NCBI GenBank assembly: GCA_036365145.1 | Contig: JAEOAD010000942.1 | Coordinates: 62,001 to 126,000 of the forward strand | From: Orientallactaga sibirica | Taxonomy: Eukaryota; Chordata; Mammalia; Rodentia; Dipodidae | DNA: 64,000 nucleotides | Reading direction: 5' to 3' | In this document: piece by piece, positions 38,601 to 51,268 of the stretch | Layout of the letters: every line of letters begins with the position of its first letter | Position numbering within the stretch: the first letter of the stretch is position 1 | Position numbers and translations under genes: made by a program | Notes under the pieces: generated by a model | Told to the model about the DNA's origin: nothing | The model's database searches: none | The model's input: the letters and a program-made list of their open reading frames with translations, nothing else

Positions 38601-40411
38601 CACTAAACCTTCTTTATAGGAAAGCAACTGATTCCTAGAACCGAACTAGCTTATTTCACACAGAACAGTGTTCGGCAATGAAGATGTTTGTTTTCTAAAG
38701 AAACTACGTTAGAAATGAAGCGAAACTTGTAAATTGTACATCTTGTTAGACTACACAAACAAGGAAGGTTTGAAGTTGCTGCACTAAACCTTCTTCGTAG
38801 GAAAGCAACTGATTCCTAGAACAGAACTAGCTTATTTCACACAGCACACTGTTCGCAAATGAAGAGGCATGTTTTCTAAACCAACTGCTTTAGAAAAGAT
38901 GCGAAACTAGTAATTTATCCATCTTCTTAGATTACACTAACTAGAAGTGTTTGAACCAGCTGCACTAAACCTTCTTCGTAGGAAAGCAACTGACTCCTAG
39001 AACCGAACTAACTTATTTCACACAGTATAGTTTTCGGCAACGATGATGTTTGTTTTTGAAACAAACTACTTTAGATATGAAGCGAATCTAGTAAGTTGTA
39101 CATCTTGTTAGGTTACACTAACTACAAAAGTTTGAACTTGCTGCACTAAACCTTCTTCGTAGGATAGCGACTGATTCCTAGAACTGAACTAACTTATTTC
39201 ACACAGTACAGTTTTCGGCAATGAAGATGTATGTTTTCTAAACAAACTGCTTTAGAAATGAAGTGAAACTACTAAGTTGTACATCTTGTTAGATTACACT
39301 AACTAGAAAAGTTTGAACTTGCTGCACTAAACCTTCTCCGTAGGAAAGCAACTGATTCCTACAACCGAACTAGCTTATTTCACACAGTACAGAGATCGGC
39401 AATAAAGATATTTGTTTTCTAAAGAAACTACTTTAGAAATGAAGCGTTACTAGTACTTCTTGTTGGACTACACTAACTAGAAAAGTTTGAACTTGCTGCA
39501 CTAAACCTTCTTTGTAGGAAAGCAACTGATTCCTACAACCGAATTAGATCATTTCACACAGTACACTTTTCGGCAATGAAGATGTTTGTTTTTGAAACAA
39601 ACTACCTTAGATATGAAGCAAATCTAATAAGTTGTACATCTTGTTAGATTACATTAACTAGAAAATTTTGAACTTGCTGCACTAAACCTTCTTGGTAGGA
39701 AAGCAGTTGATTCCTAGAACAGAATTAGCTTATTTCACACAGAACAGTGTTGGGCAATGAAGATGTTTGTTTTCTAAAGAAACTACTTTACAAATGAAGC
39801 GAAACTAGTAAGTTGAATATCTTCTTAGACTACACAAGCAAGGCATGTTTGAAGTTGCTGCACTAAACCTTCTTCGTAGGAAAGGAACTGATTCCTAGAA
39901 CCGAACGAGCTTATTTCACACAGTACAGTGTTCGGCAATGAAGATGTTTGTTTTTGAAAAAAACTACTTTAGATATGAAGAGAAACAGGTAAGTTGTACA
40001 TCTTGTTAGATTACACTAACTAGAAAAGTTTGAACTTGCTACACTAAACCTTCGTAGGAAAGGAACTGATTCCTAGATACGAACTAGCTTATTTCACACA
40101 GTACAGTGTTCGGCAATGAAGATGTATGTTTTCTAAACAATCTGCTTTAGAAATGAAGTGAAACTACTAAGTTGTACATCTTGTTAGACAACACTAACTA
40201 GAAAAGTTTGAATTTGCTGCACTAAACCTTCTTTGTAGGGAAGCAACTGATTCCTACAATCGAATTAGATTATTTCACACTGTACACTTTTCGGCAATGA
40301 AGATGTTTGTTTTTGAAACAAACTACCTTAGATATGAAGCGAATCTAGTAAGTTGTACATCTTGTTAGATTACATTAACTAGAAAAGTTTGAAGTTGCTG
40401 CACTAAACCTT

Positions 40412-40428
40412 CTTCGTTGGAAAGCAAC
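40412..40428 (+). promoter_or_regulatory. CENP-B-box-like half motif, best copy noticed
   Basis: cttcgttggaaagcaac matches all of the first 12 positions of the CENP-B box (YTTCGTTGGAAR) and then departs from CGGGA. It is the closest match I noticed by eye; I could not score all copies. Confidence 0.4.
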
Positions 40429-43400
40429 TGATTCCTAGAACCGAAATAACTTATTTCACACAGAACAGTGTTAGGCAATGCAGATGTTTGTTTTCTAAAG
40501 AAACTACTTTACAAATGAAGCGAAACTAGTAAGTTGAACATATTGTTAGACTACACAAACAAGGAAGGTTTGAAGTTGCTGCACTAAACCTTCTTCGTAG
40601 GAAAGCAACTGATTCCTAGAACCGAAGTAACTTATTTCACACAGTATACTTTTCGGCAACGAAGATGTTTCTTTTTCAAACAAACTACTTTAGATATGAA
40701 GCGAATCTAGTAAGTTGTACATCTTGTTAGGTTACACTAACTAGAAAAGTTTCAACTTGCTGCACTAAACCTTCCTCGTAGGAAAGCAACTGATTCCTAG
40801 AACCGAACTAGCTTATTTCACACAGTACAGTGTTCCGCAATGAAGATGTTTGTTTTCTAAAGAAACTACTTTAGAAATGAAGCGAAACTAGTAAGTTGTA
40901 CATCTTGTTAGACTACACAAACAAGGAAGGTTTGAAGTTGCTGCACGAAACCTTCTTCGTAGGGAAGTAACTGATTCCTAGAAGCGAACTAGCTTATTTC
41001 ACACAGTACAGTGTTCGGCAATGAAGATGTTTGTTTTCTAAAGAAACTACTTTAGAAATAAAGCGTAACTAGTAAGTTGTACATCTTGTTAGACTACATT
41101 AACTAGAAAAGTTTGAACTTGCCGCACTAAACCTTCTTTGTAGGAAAGCAACTGATTCCTACAACCGAATTAGATTATTTCACACAGTACACTTTTCGGC
41201 AATGAAGATGTTTGTTTTTGAAACAAACTACCTTAGATATGAAGCGAATCTAGTAATTTGTACATCTTGTTAGATTACATTAACTAGAAAAGTTTGAACT
41301 TGCTGCACTATACCTTCTTCGTAGGAAAGCAATTGATTCCTAGAACCAAATTAGCTTATTTCACACAGAACAGTGTTTGGCAATGAAGATGTTTGTTTTC
41401 TAAAGAAACTACTTTACAAATGAAGCGAGACTAGTAAGTTGAACATCTTGTTAGACTACCCAAACAAGGAAGGTTTGAAGTTGCTGCACTAAACCTTCTT
41501 CGTAGGGAAGCAACTGATTCCTAGAACAGAACTAGCTTATTTCACACAGCACGGTGTTCGCCAATGAAGATCTATGTTTTCTAAACCAACTGCTTTAGAA
41601 AATATGCGACACTATTAACTTATACATCTTCTTAGATTACACTAACTAGAAATGTTTGAAGTTGCTGCACTAAACCTTCTTCGTAGGAAAGGAACTGATT
41701 CCTAGAACCGAACGAGCTTATTTCACACAGTACAGTGTTCGGCAATGAAGATATTTGTTTTTGAAAAAAACTACTTTAGATATGAATAGAAACAGGTAAG
41801 TTGTACATCATGTTAGATTACACTCACTAGAAATCATTGAACTTGCTAAACTAAACCTTCTTCGTAGGAAAGGAACTGATTCCTAGATACGAACTTGCTT
41901 ATTTCACACAGTACAGTGTTCGGCAATGAAGATCTATGTTTTGTAAAAAAACTGCTTTAGAAATGAAGTGAAACTACTAAGTTGTACATCTTGTTAGATT
42001 ACACTAACTAGAAAAGTTTGAACTTGCTGCACTAAAACTTCTTCGTAGGAAAGCAACTGATTCCTAGAACCGAACTAGCTTATTTCACACAGTACAGTGT
42101 TCGGCAATGAAGATGTTTGTTTTTGAAAAAATCTACTTTAGATATGAAGAGAAACAGGTAAGTTGTACATCTTGTTAGACTGCACTAACTAGAAAAGTTT
42201 GAACTTGCTGCACTAAACCTTCTTTGTAGGAAAGCACCTGATTCCTAAAACCGAATTAGATTATTTCAAACAGTACACTTTTCGGCAATGAAGATGTTTG
42301 TTTTTGAAACAAACTACCTTAGATATGAAGCGACTCTAGTATATTGTACATCTTGTTACATTACATTAACTAGAAAAGTTTGAACTTGCTGCAGTAAACC
42401 TTCTTCGTAGGAAAGCAATTAATTCCTAGAACCAAATTAGCTTATTTCACACAGAACAGTGTTCGGCAATGAAGATGTTTGTTTTCTAAAGAAACTACTT
42501 TAGAAATGAAGCGAAACTAGTAAGTTGTACATCTTCTTAGACTACACAAACAAGGAAGTTTTGAAGTTGCTGCACTAAACCTTCTTCGTAGGCAAGCACC
42601 TGATTCCTAGAACAGAACTAGCTTATTTCACACAGCACCGTGCTCCCCAATGAAGATGTATGTTTTCTAAACCAACTGCTTTAGAAAAGATGCGAAACTA
42701 GTAATTTATACATCTTCTTGGATTACACTAACTAGAAATGTTTGAAGTTGCTGCACTAAACCTTCTTCGTAGGAAAGGAATTGATTCCTAGAACCGAACT
42801 AGTTTATTTCACACAGTACAGTGTTCGGCAATGAAGATGTTTGTTTTTGAAAAACACTACTTTAGATATGAAGAGAAACCGGTAATTTGTACAGCTTGTT
42901 ACATTACACTAACTGCAAAAGTTTGAACTTGCTACACTAAACCTTCTTCGTAGGAAAGGAACTGATTCCTAGATACGAATTAGCTTATTCCACACAGTAC
43001 AGTTTTCGGCAATGAAGATGTATGTTTTCTAAACAAACTGCTTTAGAAATGAAGTGAAACTACTAAGTTGTATATCTTGTTAGATTACACTAAGTAGAAA
43101 AGTTCGAACTTGCTGCACTAAACCTTCTTCGTAGGAAAGCAACTGATTCCTAGAACCGAACTAGCTTATTTCACACAGTACAGTGTTCGGCAATGAAGAT
43201 GTTGGTTTTCTAAAGAAACTACTTTACAAATGAAGCGAAACTAGTAAGTTGAACATCTTCTTAGACTACACAAACAAGGAAGGTTTGAAGTTGCTGCATT
43301 AAACCTTCTTCGTAGGAAAGCAACTGATTCCTAGAACCGAACTAACTTATTTCACACAGTATAGTTTCCGGCAACGAAGATGTTTCTTGTTGAAACAAAC

Positions 43401-45179
43401 TACTTTAGATATGAATCGAATCTAGTAAGTTGTACATCTTGTTAGGTTACACTAACTAGAAAAGTTTGAACTTGCTGCACTAAACCTTCTTCGTAGGAAA
43501 ATGACTGATTCCTAGAACCGGACTAGCTTATTTCACACAGTACAGTGTTCGGCAATGAAGATGTATGTTTTCTAAACCAACTGCTTTAGAAAAGATGTGA
43601 AACTACTAATTTATACATCTTCTTAGATTACACTAACTAGAAATGTTTGAAGTTGCTGCACTAAACGTTCTTCGTTTGAAAGCAACTGATTCCTAGAACC
43701 GAACTAGCTTATTTCACACAGTACAGTGTTCGGCAATGAAGATGTTTGTTTTTGAAAAAAACTACTTTAGATATGAAGAGAAACAGGTAAGTTGTACATC
43801 TTGTTAGATTACAATAACTAGAAAAGTTTGAACTTGCTGCAGTAAACCTTTTTCGTAGGAAAGCAACTGATTCCTAGAACTGAACTAACTTATTTCACAC
43901 AGTACAGTTTTCTGAGATGAAGATGTATTTTTTCTAAACAAACTGCTTTAGAAATGAAGTGAAACTACTAATTTGTACATCTTGTTAGATTACACTAACT
44001 AGATAGTTTGAACTGGCCGCACTAAACCTTCTTCATAGGAAAGGAACTGATTCCTAGAACCGAACTAGCTTATTTCACCCATTACAGTGTTCAGCAATGA
44101 AGATGTTTGTTTTCTAAAGAAACTACTTTACAAATGAAGTGAAATTACTAAGTTGTACATCTTGTTAGATTACACTAACTAGAAAAGTTTGAACTTGCTG
44201 CACTAAACATTCTTCGTAGGAAAGTAACTGATTCCTAGAAGCGAACTAGTTTATTTCACACAGTACAGTGTTCGGCAATGAAGATGTTTGTTTTCTAAAG
44301 AAACTACTTTAGAAATGAAGTGAAATTAGTAAGTTGTACATCTTGTTATACTACACTAACTAGAAAAGTTTGAACTTGCTGCACTAAACCTTCTTTGTAG
44401 GAAAGCAACTGATTCCTAGAACCGAATTAGATTATTTCACACAGTACACTTTTCGGCAATGAAGATGTTTGTTTTAGAAACAAACTACCTTAGATATGAA
44501 GCGAATCTAGTAAGTTGTACATCTTGTTAGATTACATTAACTAGAAAAGTTTGAACTTGCTGCACTAAACCTTCTTCGTAGGAAAGCGACTGATTCCTAC
44601 AACTGAAGTAACTTATTTCTCACAGTAGAGTTTTCGGCAATGAAGATGTATGTTTCTTAAACAAACTGCTTTAGAAATGAAGTGAAACTACTAAGTTGTA
44701 CATCTTGTTAGATTACAATAACTAGAAAAGTTTGAACTTGCTGCACTAAACCTTCATAGTAGGGAAGCAACTGATTCCTAGAACCGAACTAGCTTATTTC
44801 ACACGGTATAGTTTTCTGCAACGAAGATGTTTTTTTTTTGAAACAAACTACTTAAGATATGAAGCGAATCTAGTAAGTTGACATCTTGTTAGGTTACACT
44901 AACTAGAAAAGTTTGAACTTGCTCCACTAAACTTTCTTCGTAGGAAAGCGACTGATTCCTAGAACTGAACTAATATTTTCACACAGTACAGTTTTCGGCA
45001 ATGAAGATGTATGTTTTCTAAACAAACTGCTTTAGAAATGAAGTGAAACTACTAAGTTGTACATCTTGTTAGATTACACTAACTAGAAAGTTTGAACTTG
45101 CTGCACTAAACCTTCTTGGTAGGAAAGCAACTGATTCCTAGAACCGAACTTCCTTATTTCACACAGTACAGTGTTCGGC

Positions 45180-46060
45180 AATGAAGATGTTTGTTTTCTA
45201 TAGAAACTACTTTAGAAATGAAGCGTAAGTAGTAAGTTGTACACCTTGTTAGACTACACTAACTAGAAAAGTTTGAACTTGCTGCACTAAACCCTCTTTG
45301 TAGGAAAGCAACTGATTCCTACAACCGAATTAGATTATTTCACACAGTACAGTGTTCGGCTATGAAGATGTTTGTTTTCTAAAGAAACTAGTTTACAAAT
45401 GAAGCGAAACTAGTAAGTTGAACATCTTGTTAGAATACACAAACAAGGAAGGTTTGAAGTTGCTGCACTAAACCTTCTTTGTAGGAAAGCAACTGATTCC
45501 TAGAACCGAACTAACTTATTTCACAAAGTATAGTTTTCGGCAAAGAAGATGTTTCCTTTTGAAACAAACTACTTTAGATATGAAGCGAATCTAGTAAGTT
45601 GTACATCTTGTTAGGTTACACTAACTAGAAAAGTTTGAACTTGCTGCACTAAACCTTCTTTCAGAGGAAAGCGACTGATTCCTAGAACTGAAGTAACTTA
45701 TTTCACACAGTACAGTTATCAGCAATGAAGATGTATGTTTTCTAAACAAACTGCTTTAGAAAAGAAGTGAAACTACTAAGTTGTACATCTTGTTAGATTA
45801 CACTAACTAGAAAAGTTTGAACTTGCTGCACTAAACCTTCTTCGTAGGAAAGCGACTGATTCCTAGAACTGAAGTAACTTATTTCACACAGTACAGTTAT
45901 CAGCAATGAAGATGTATGTTTTCTAAACAAACTGCTTTAGAAAAGAAGTGAAACTACTAAGTTGTACATCTTGTTAGATTACACTAACTAGAAAAGTTTG
46001 AACTTGCTGCACTAAACCTTCTTCGTAGGAAAGCAACTGATTCCTAGAACCGAACTAGCT
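45180..46060 (+). repeat. Block duplicated at 47350-48050, first copy
   Basis: Shared rare variants in order: ttctatagaaac, aaccctctttg, a changed cggcaatg (cggctatg / cggttatg), gttagaatacac, cacaaagtatag, caaagaagatg and cagttatcagc. ttgttttcta at 45191 pairs with 47362, an offset of 2171 bp or 12 monomers. This copy has one extra monomer. Confidence 0.8.
45671..46032 (+). repeat. Very recent single-monomer duplication
   Basis: The monomer starting gcgactgatt at 45671 is repeated at 45852 with essentially no change over 170 or more bases. The rare changes gaagtaac, gttatcagc and aaaagaagtg are shared. Such a pair is typical of recent unequal exchange or replication slippage. Confidence 0.85.
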
Positions 46061-47349
46061 TATTTCACACGGTATAGTTTTCTTCAAGGAAGATGTTTCT
46101 TTTTGAAATAAACAACTTTAGATGTGAAGCGAATCTAGTAAGTTGACATCTTGTTAGTTTACACTAACTAGAAAAGTTTGAACTTGCTGCACTAAACTTT
46201 CTTCGTAGGAAAGCGACTGATTCCTAGAACTGAACTAACTTATTTCACACAGTACAGTTTTCGGCAATGAAGATGTATGTTTTCTAAACAAACTGCTTTA
46301 CAAATGAAGGGAAACTACTAAGTTGTACATCTTGTTAGATTACACTAACTAGAGAAGTTTGAACTTGCTGCACTAAACCTTCTTCGTAGGAAAGCCACTT
46401 ATTCCTAGAACCGAACTAGCTTATTTCACACAGTACAGTGTTCGGCAATGAAGATGTTTGTTTTCTAAAGAAACTACGTTAGAAATGAAGCGAAACTAGT
46501 AAGTTGTACATCTTGTTAGACTACACAAACAAGGAAGGTTTGAAGTTACTGCACTAAACTTTCTTTGTAGGAAAGACACTGATTCCTACAACCGAATTAG
46601 ATTATTTCACACAGAACAGTGTTCGGCAATGAAGATGTTTGTTTTTCAAACAAACTACCTTAGATATGAAGCAAATCTAGTGAGTTTTACCTCTTGTTAG
46701 ATTACATTAACTAGAAAAGTTTGAACTTGCTGCACTAAACCTTCTTCGTAGGAAAGCAATTGATTCCTAGAACCGAATTAGCTTATTTCACACAGAACAG
46801 TGTTCGGCAATGAAGATGTTTGTTTTCTAAAGAAACTACTTTAGAAATGAAGCGAAACTAGTAAGATGTACATCTTGTTAGACTACACAAACAAGGAAGG
46901 TTTGAAGTTGCTGCACTAAACCTTCTTCGTAGGGTAGCAACTGATTCCTAGAACAGAACTAGCTTATTTCACACAGCACAGTGTTCGCCAATGAAGATAT
47001 ATGTTTTCTAAACCAACTGCTTTAGAAAAGATGCGAAACTACTAATTTATACATCTTCTTAGATTACACTAACTACAAATGTTTGAAGTTGCTGCACTAA
47101 ACCTTCTTCGTAGGAAAGCAACTGATTCCTAGAACCGAACTAGCTTATTTCACACAGTACAGTGTTCAGCAATGAAGATGTTTGTTTTTGAAAAAAACTA
47201 TTTTAGATATGAAGAGAAACAGGTAATTTGTACATCTTGTTACATTACACCAGCTAGAAAAGATTAACTTGCTACACTAAACCTTCTTCTTAGGAAAGGA
47301 ACTAATTCCTAGATACGAACTAGCTTATTTCACACAGTACAGTGTTCGG

Positions 47350-48050
47350 CAATGAAGATGTTTGTTTTCTATAGAAACTACTTTAGAAATGAAGCGTAAG
47401 TAGTAAGTTGTACATCTTGTTAGACTACACTAACTAGAAAAGTTTGAACTTGCTGCACTAAACCCTCTTTGTAGGAAAGCAACTGATTCCTACAACCGAA
47501 TTAGATTATTTCACACAGTACAGTGTTCGGTTATGAAGATGTTTGTTTTCTAAAGAAACTAGTTTACAAATGAAGCGAAACTAGTAAGTTGAACATCTTG
47601 TTAGAATACACAAACAAGGAAGGTTTGAAGTTGCTTCACTAAACCTTCTTTGTAGGAAAGCAACTGATTCCTAGAACCGAACTAACTTATTTCACAAAGT
47701 ATAGTTTTCGGCAAAGAAGATGTTCCCTTTTGAAACAAACTACTTTAGATATGAAGCGAATCTAGTAAGTTGTACATCTTGTTAGGTTACACTAACTAGA
47801 AAAGTTTGAACTTGCTGCACTAAACCTTCTTCGTAGGAAAGCGACTGATTCCTAGAACTGAACTAACTTATTTCACACAGTACAGTTATCAGCAATGAAG
47901 ATGTATGTTTTCTAAACAAACTGGTTTAGAAAAGAAGTGAAACTACTACGTTGTACATCTTGTTAGATTACACTAACTAGAAAAGTTTGAACTTGCTGCA
48001 CTAAACCTTCTTCGTAGGAAAGCAACTGATTCCTAGAACCGAACTAGCTT
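47350..48050 (+). repeat. Block duplicated from 45180-46060, second copy
   Basis: Carries the rare variants listed for the first copy but lacks the extra monomer, so that monomer duplication arose after the block duplication or was lost here. Similarity ends near 48060. Confidence 0.78.
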
Positions 48051-51000
48051 ATTTCACACAGTACAGTGTTCAGCAATGAAGATGTTTGTTTTCTAAAGAA
48101 ACTACTTTAGAAATGAAGCGAAACTAGTAAGTTGTACATCTTGTTAGACTACACAAACAAGGAAGGTTTGAAGTTGCTGCACTAAACCTTCTTTGTAGGA
48201 AAGCAACTGATTCCTAGAACCGAATTAGATTATTTCACACAGTACACTTTCGGCAATGAAGATGTTTGTTTTTGAAACAAACTACCTTAGATATGAAGCG
48301 AATCTAGTAAGTTGTACATCTTGTTAGATTACATTAACTAGAAAAGTTTGAACTTGCTGCACTAAACCTTCTCCGAAGGAAAGCAATTGATTCCAAAACC
48401 GAATTAGATTATTTCACACAGAACAGTTTTCGGCAATGAAGATGTATGTTTTCTAAACAAACTACTTTAGAAATGAAGTGAAACTACTAAGTTGTACATC
48501 TTGTTAGATTACACTAACTAGAAAAGTTTGAACTTGCTGCACTAAACCTTCTTCGTAGGAAAGCAAATGATTTCCTAGAACCGAACTAGTTATTTCACAC
48601 GGTATAGTTTTCGGCAACGAAGATGTTTCTTTTTGAAACGAACTACTTTAGATATGAAGCGAATCGAGTAAGTTGTACATCTTGTTAGGTTACACTAACA
48701 AGAAAAGTTTGATCTTGCTGCACTAAACTTTCTTCGTAGGACAGCGACTGATTCCTAGAACTGAACTAACTTATTTCACACAGTACAGTTTTCGGCAATG
48801 AAGATGTATGTTTTCTAAACAAACTGCTTTAGAAATGAAGTGAAACTACTAAGGTGTACATCTTGTTAGATTACACTAACTAGAAAAGTTTGAACTTGCT
48901 GCACTAAACCTTCTTCGTAGGAAAGCAACTGATTCCTAGAACTGAACTAGCTTATTTCACACAGTACAGTGTTCGGCAATGCAGATGTTTGTTTTCTAAA
49001 GAAACTACTTTAGAAATGAAGCGTAAGTAGTAAGTTGTACATCTTTTTACACTACACAAACAAGGAAGGTTTGAAGTTGCTGCACTAAGCCTTCTTTGTA
49101 GGAAAGCAACTGATTCCTACAACCGAATTAGATTATTTCACACAGTACACTTTTCGGCAATGAAGATGTTTGTTTTCGAAACAAACTACCTTAGATATGA
49201 AGCGAATCTAGTAAGTTGTACATCTTGTTAGATTACATTAACTAGAAAAGTTTGAACTTGCTGCACTAAACCTTCTTCGTAGGAAAGCAATTGATTCCTA
49301 GAACCGAATTAGCTTATTTCACACAAAACAGTGTTCGGGAATGAAGATGTTTGTTTTCTAAAGAAAGTACTTTACAAATGAAGCAAAACTAGTAAGATGA
49401 ACATCTTGTTAGAATACACAAACTAGGAAGGTTTGAAGTTGCTGCACTAAACCTTCTTCGTAGGAAAGCAACTGATTCCTAGAACCAAACTAACTTATTT
49501 CACACAGTATAGTTTTCGGCAACGAAGATGTTTATTTTTGAAACAAACTACTTTAGATATGAAGCGAATCTAGTAAGTTGTACATCTTGTTAGGTTACAC
49601 GAACTAGAAAAGTTTGAACTTGCTGCACTAAACCTTCTTCGTAGGAAAGCAACTGATTCCTAGAACCGAACTAGCTTATTTCACACAGTACAGTGTTCGG
49701 TAATGAAGATGTTTGTTTTCTAAAGAAACTACTTTAGAAATGAAGCGTAACTAGTAAGTTGTACTTCTTGTTAGACTACACTAACTAGAAAAGTTTGAAC
49801 TTGCTGCACTAAACCTTCTTTGTAGGAAAGCAACTGATTCCTACAACCGAATTAGATTATTTCACACAGAACAGTGTTCGGCAATGAACATGTTTGTTTT
49901 TGAAACAAACTACCTTAGATATGATTCGAATCTAGTAAGTTGTACATCTTGTTAGATTACATTAACTAGACAAGTTTGAACTTGCAGCACTGAACCTTCT
50001 TCGTAGGAAAGCAACTGATTCCTAGAACCGAATTAGTTTATTTCACACAGAACAGTGTTGGGCAATGAAGATGTTTGTTTTCTAAAGAAACTACATTAGA
50101 AATGAAGCGAAACTAGTACGTTGTACATCTTGTTAGACTACACAAACAAGGAAGGCTTGAAGTTGCCAGACTAAACCTTCTTCGTAGGGAAGCAACTGAT
50201 TCCTAGAACAGAACTAGCTTATTTCACACAGCACAGTGTTCTCTATGCAGATGTATGTTTTCTAAACCAACTGATTTAGAAAAGATGCGAAACTACTAAT
50301 TTATACATCTTCTTAGATTACACTAACTAGAAATGTTTAAGTTGCTGCACTAAACCTTCTTCGTAGGAAAGGAACTGATTCCGAGAACCGAACTAGCTTA
50401 TTTCACACTACAGTGTTCGGCAATAAAGATGTTTGTTTTTGAAAAAAACTACTTTAGATATGAAGAGAAACAGGTATTCTGTACATCTTGTTAGATTACA
50501 CTAACTAGAAAGTTTGAACTTGCTACACTGAACCTTCTTCGTAGGAAAGGAACTGATTCTTAGATATGAACTAGCTTATATCACACAGTACAATGTTCGG
50601 CAATGAAGATGTTTGTTTTCTAAAGAAACTACTTTAGAAATGAAGTGAAATTACTAAGTTGTATATCTTGTTAGATTACACTAACTAGAAAAGTTTGAAC
50701 TTGCTGCACTAAAACTTCTTCGTAGGAAAGCAACTGATTCCTAGAACCGAAATAGCTTATTTCACACAATACAGTGTTCGGCAATGACGATGTTTGTTTT
50801 CTAAAGAAACTACATTAGAAATGAAGCGTAACTACTAATTTATACTTCTTGTTAGACTACACTAACTAGAAAAGTTTGAACTTGCTGCAATAAACCTTCT
50901 TCGTAAGAAAGCAACTGATTCCTAGAACCGAACTAGCTTATTTCACACAGAACACTGTTCGGCAATGAAGATGTTTGTTTTCTAAAGAAACTACTTTACA

Positions 51001-51268
51001 AATGAAGCAAAACTAGTAAGTTGAACATCTTCTTAGACTACAAAAACAAGGAAGGTTTGAAGTTGCTGCACAAAACCTTCGTAGGAAAGCAACTGATTCC
51101 TAGAACCGAACTAGCTTATTTCACACGGTATAGTTTTCGGCAACAAAGATGTTTCTTTTTGAAACAAACTACTTTAGATATGAAGCGAATCTAGAAAGTT
51201 GTACATCTTGTTAGGTTACACTAACTAGAAAAGTTTGAACTTGCTGCACTAAACCTTCTTCGTAGCAA

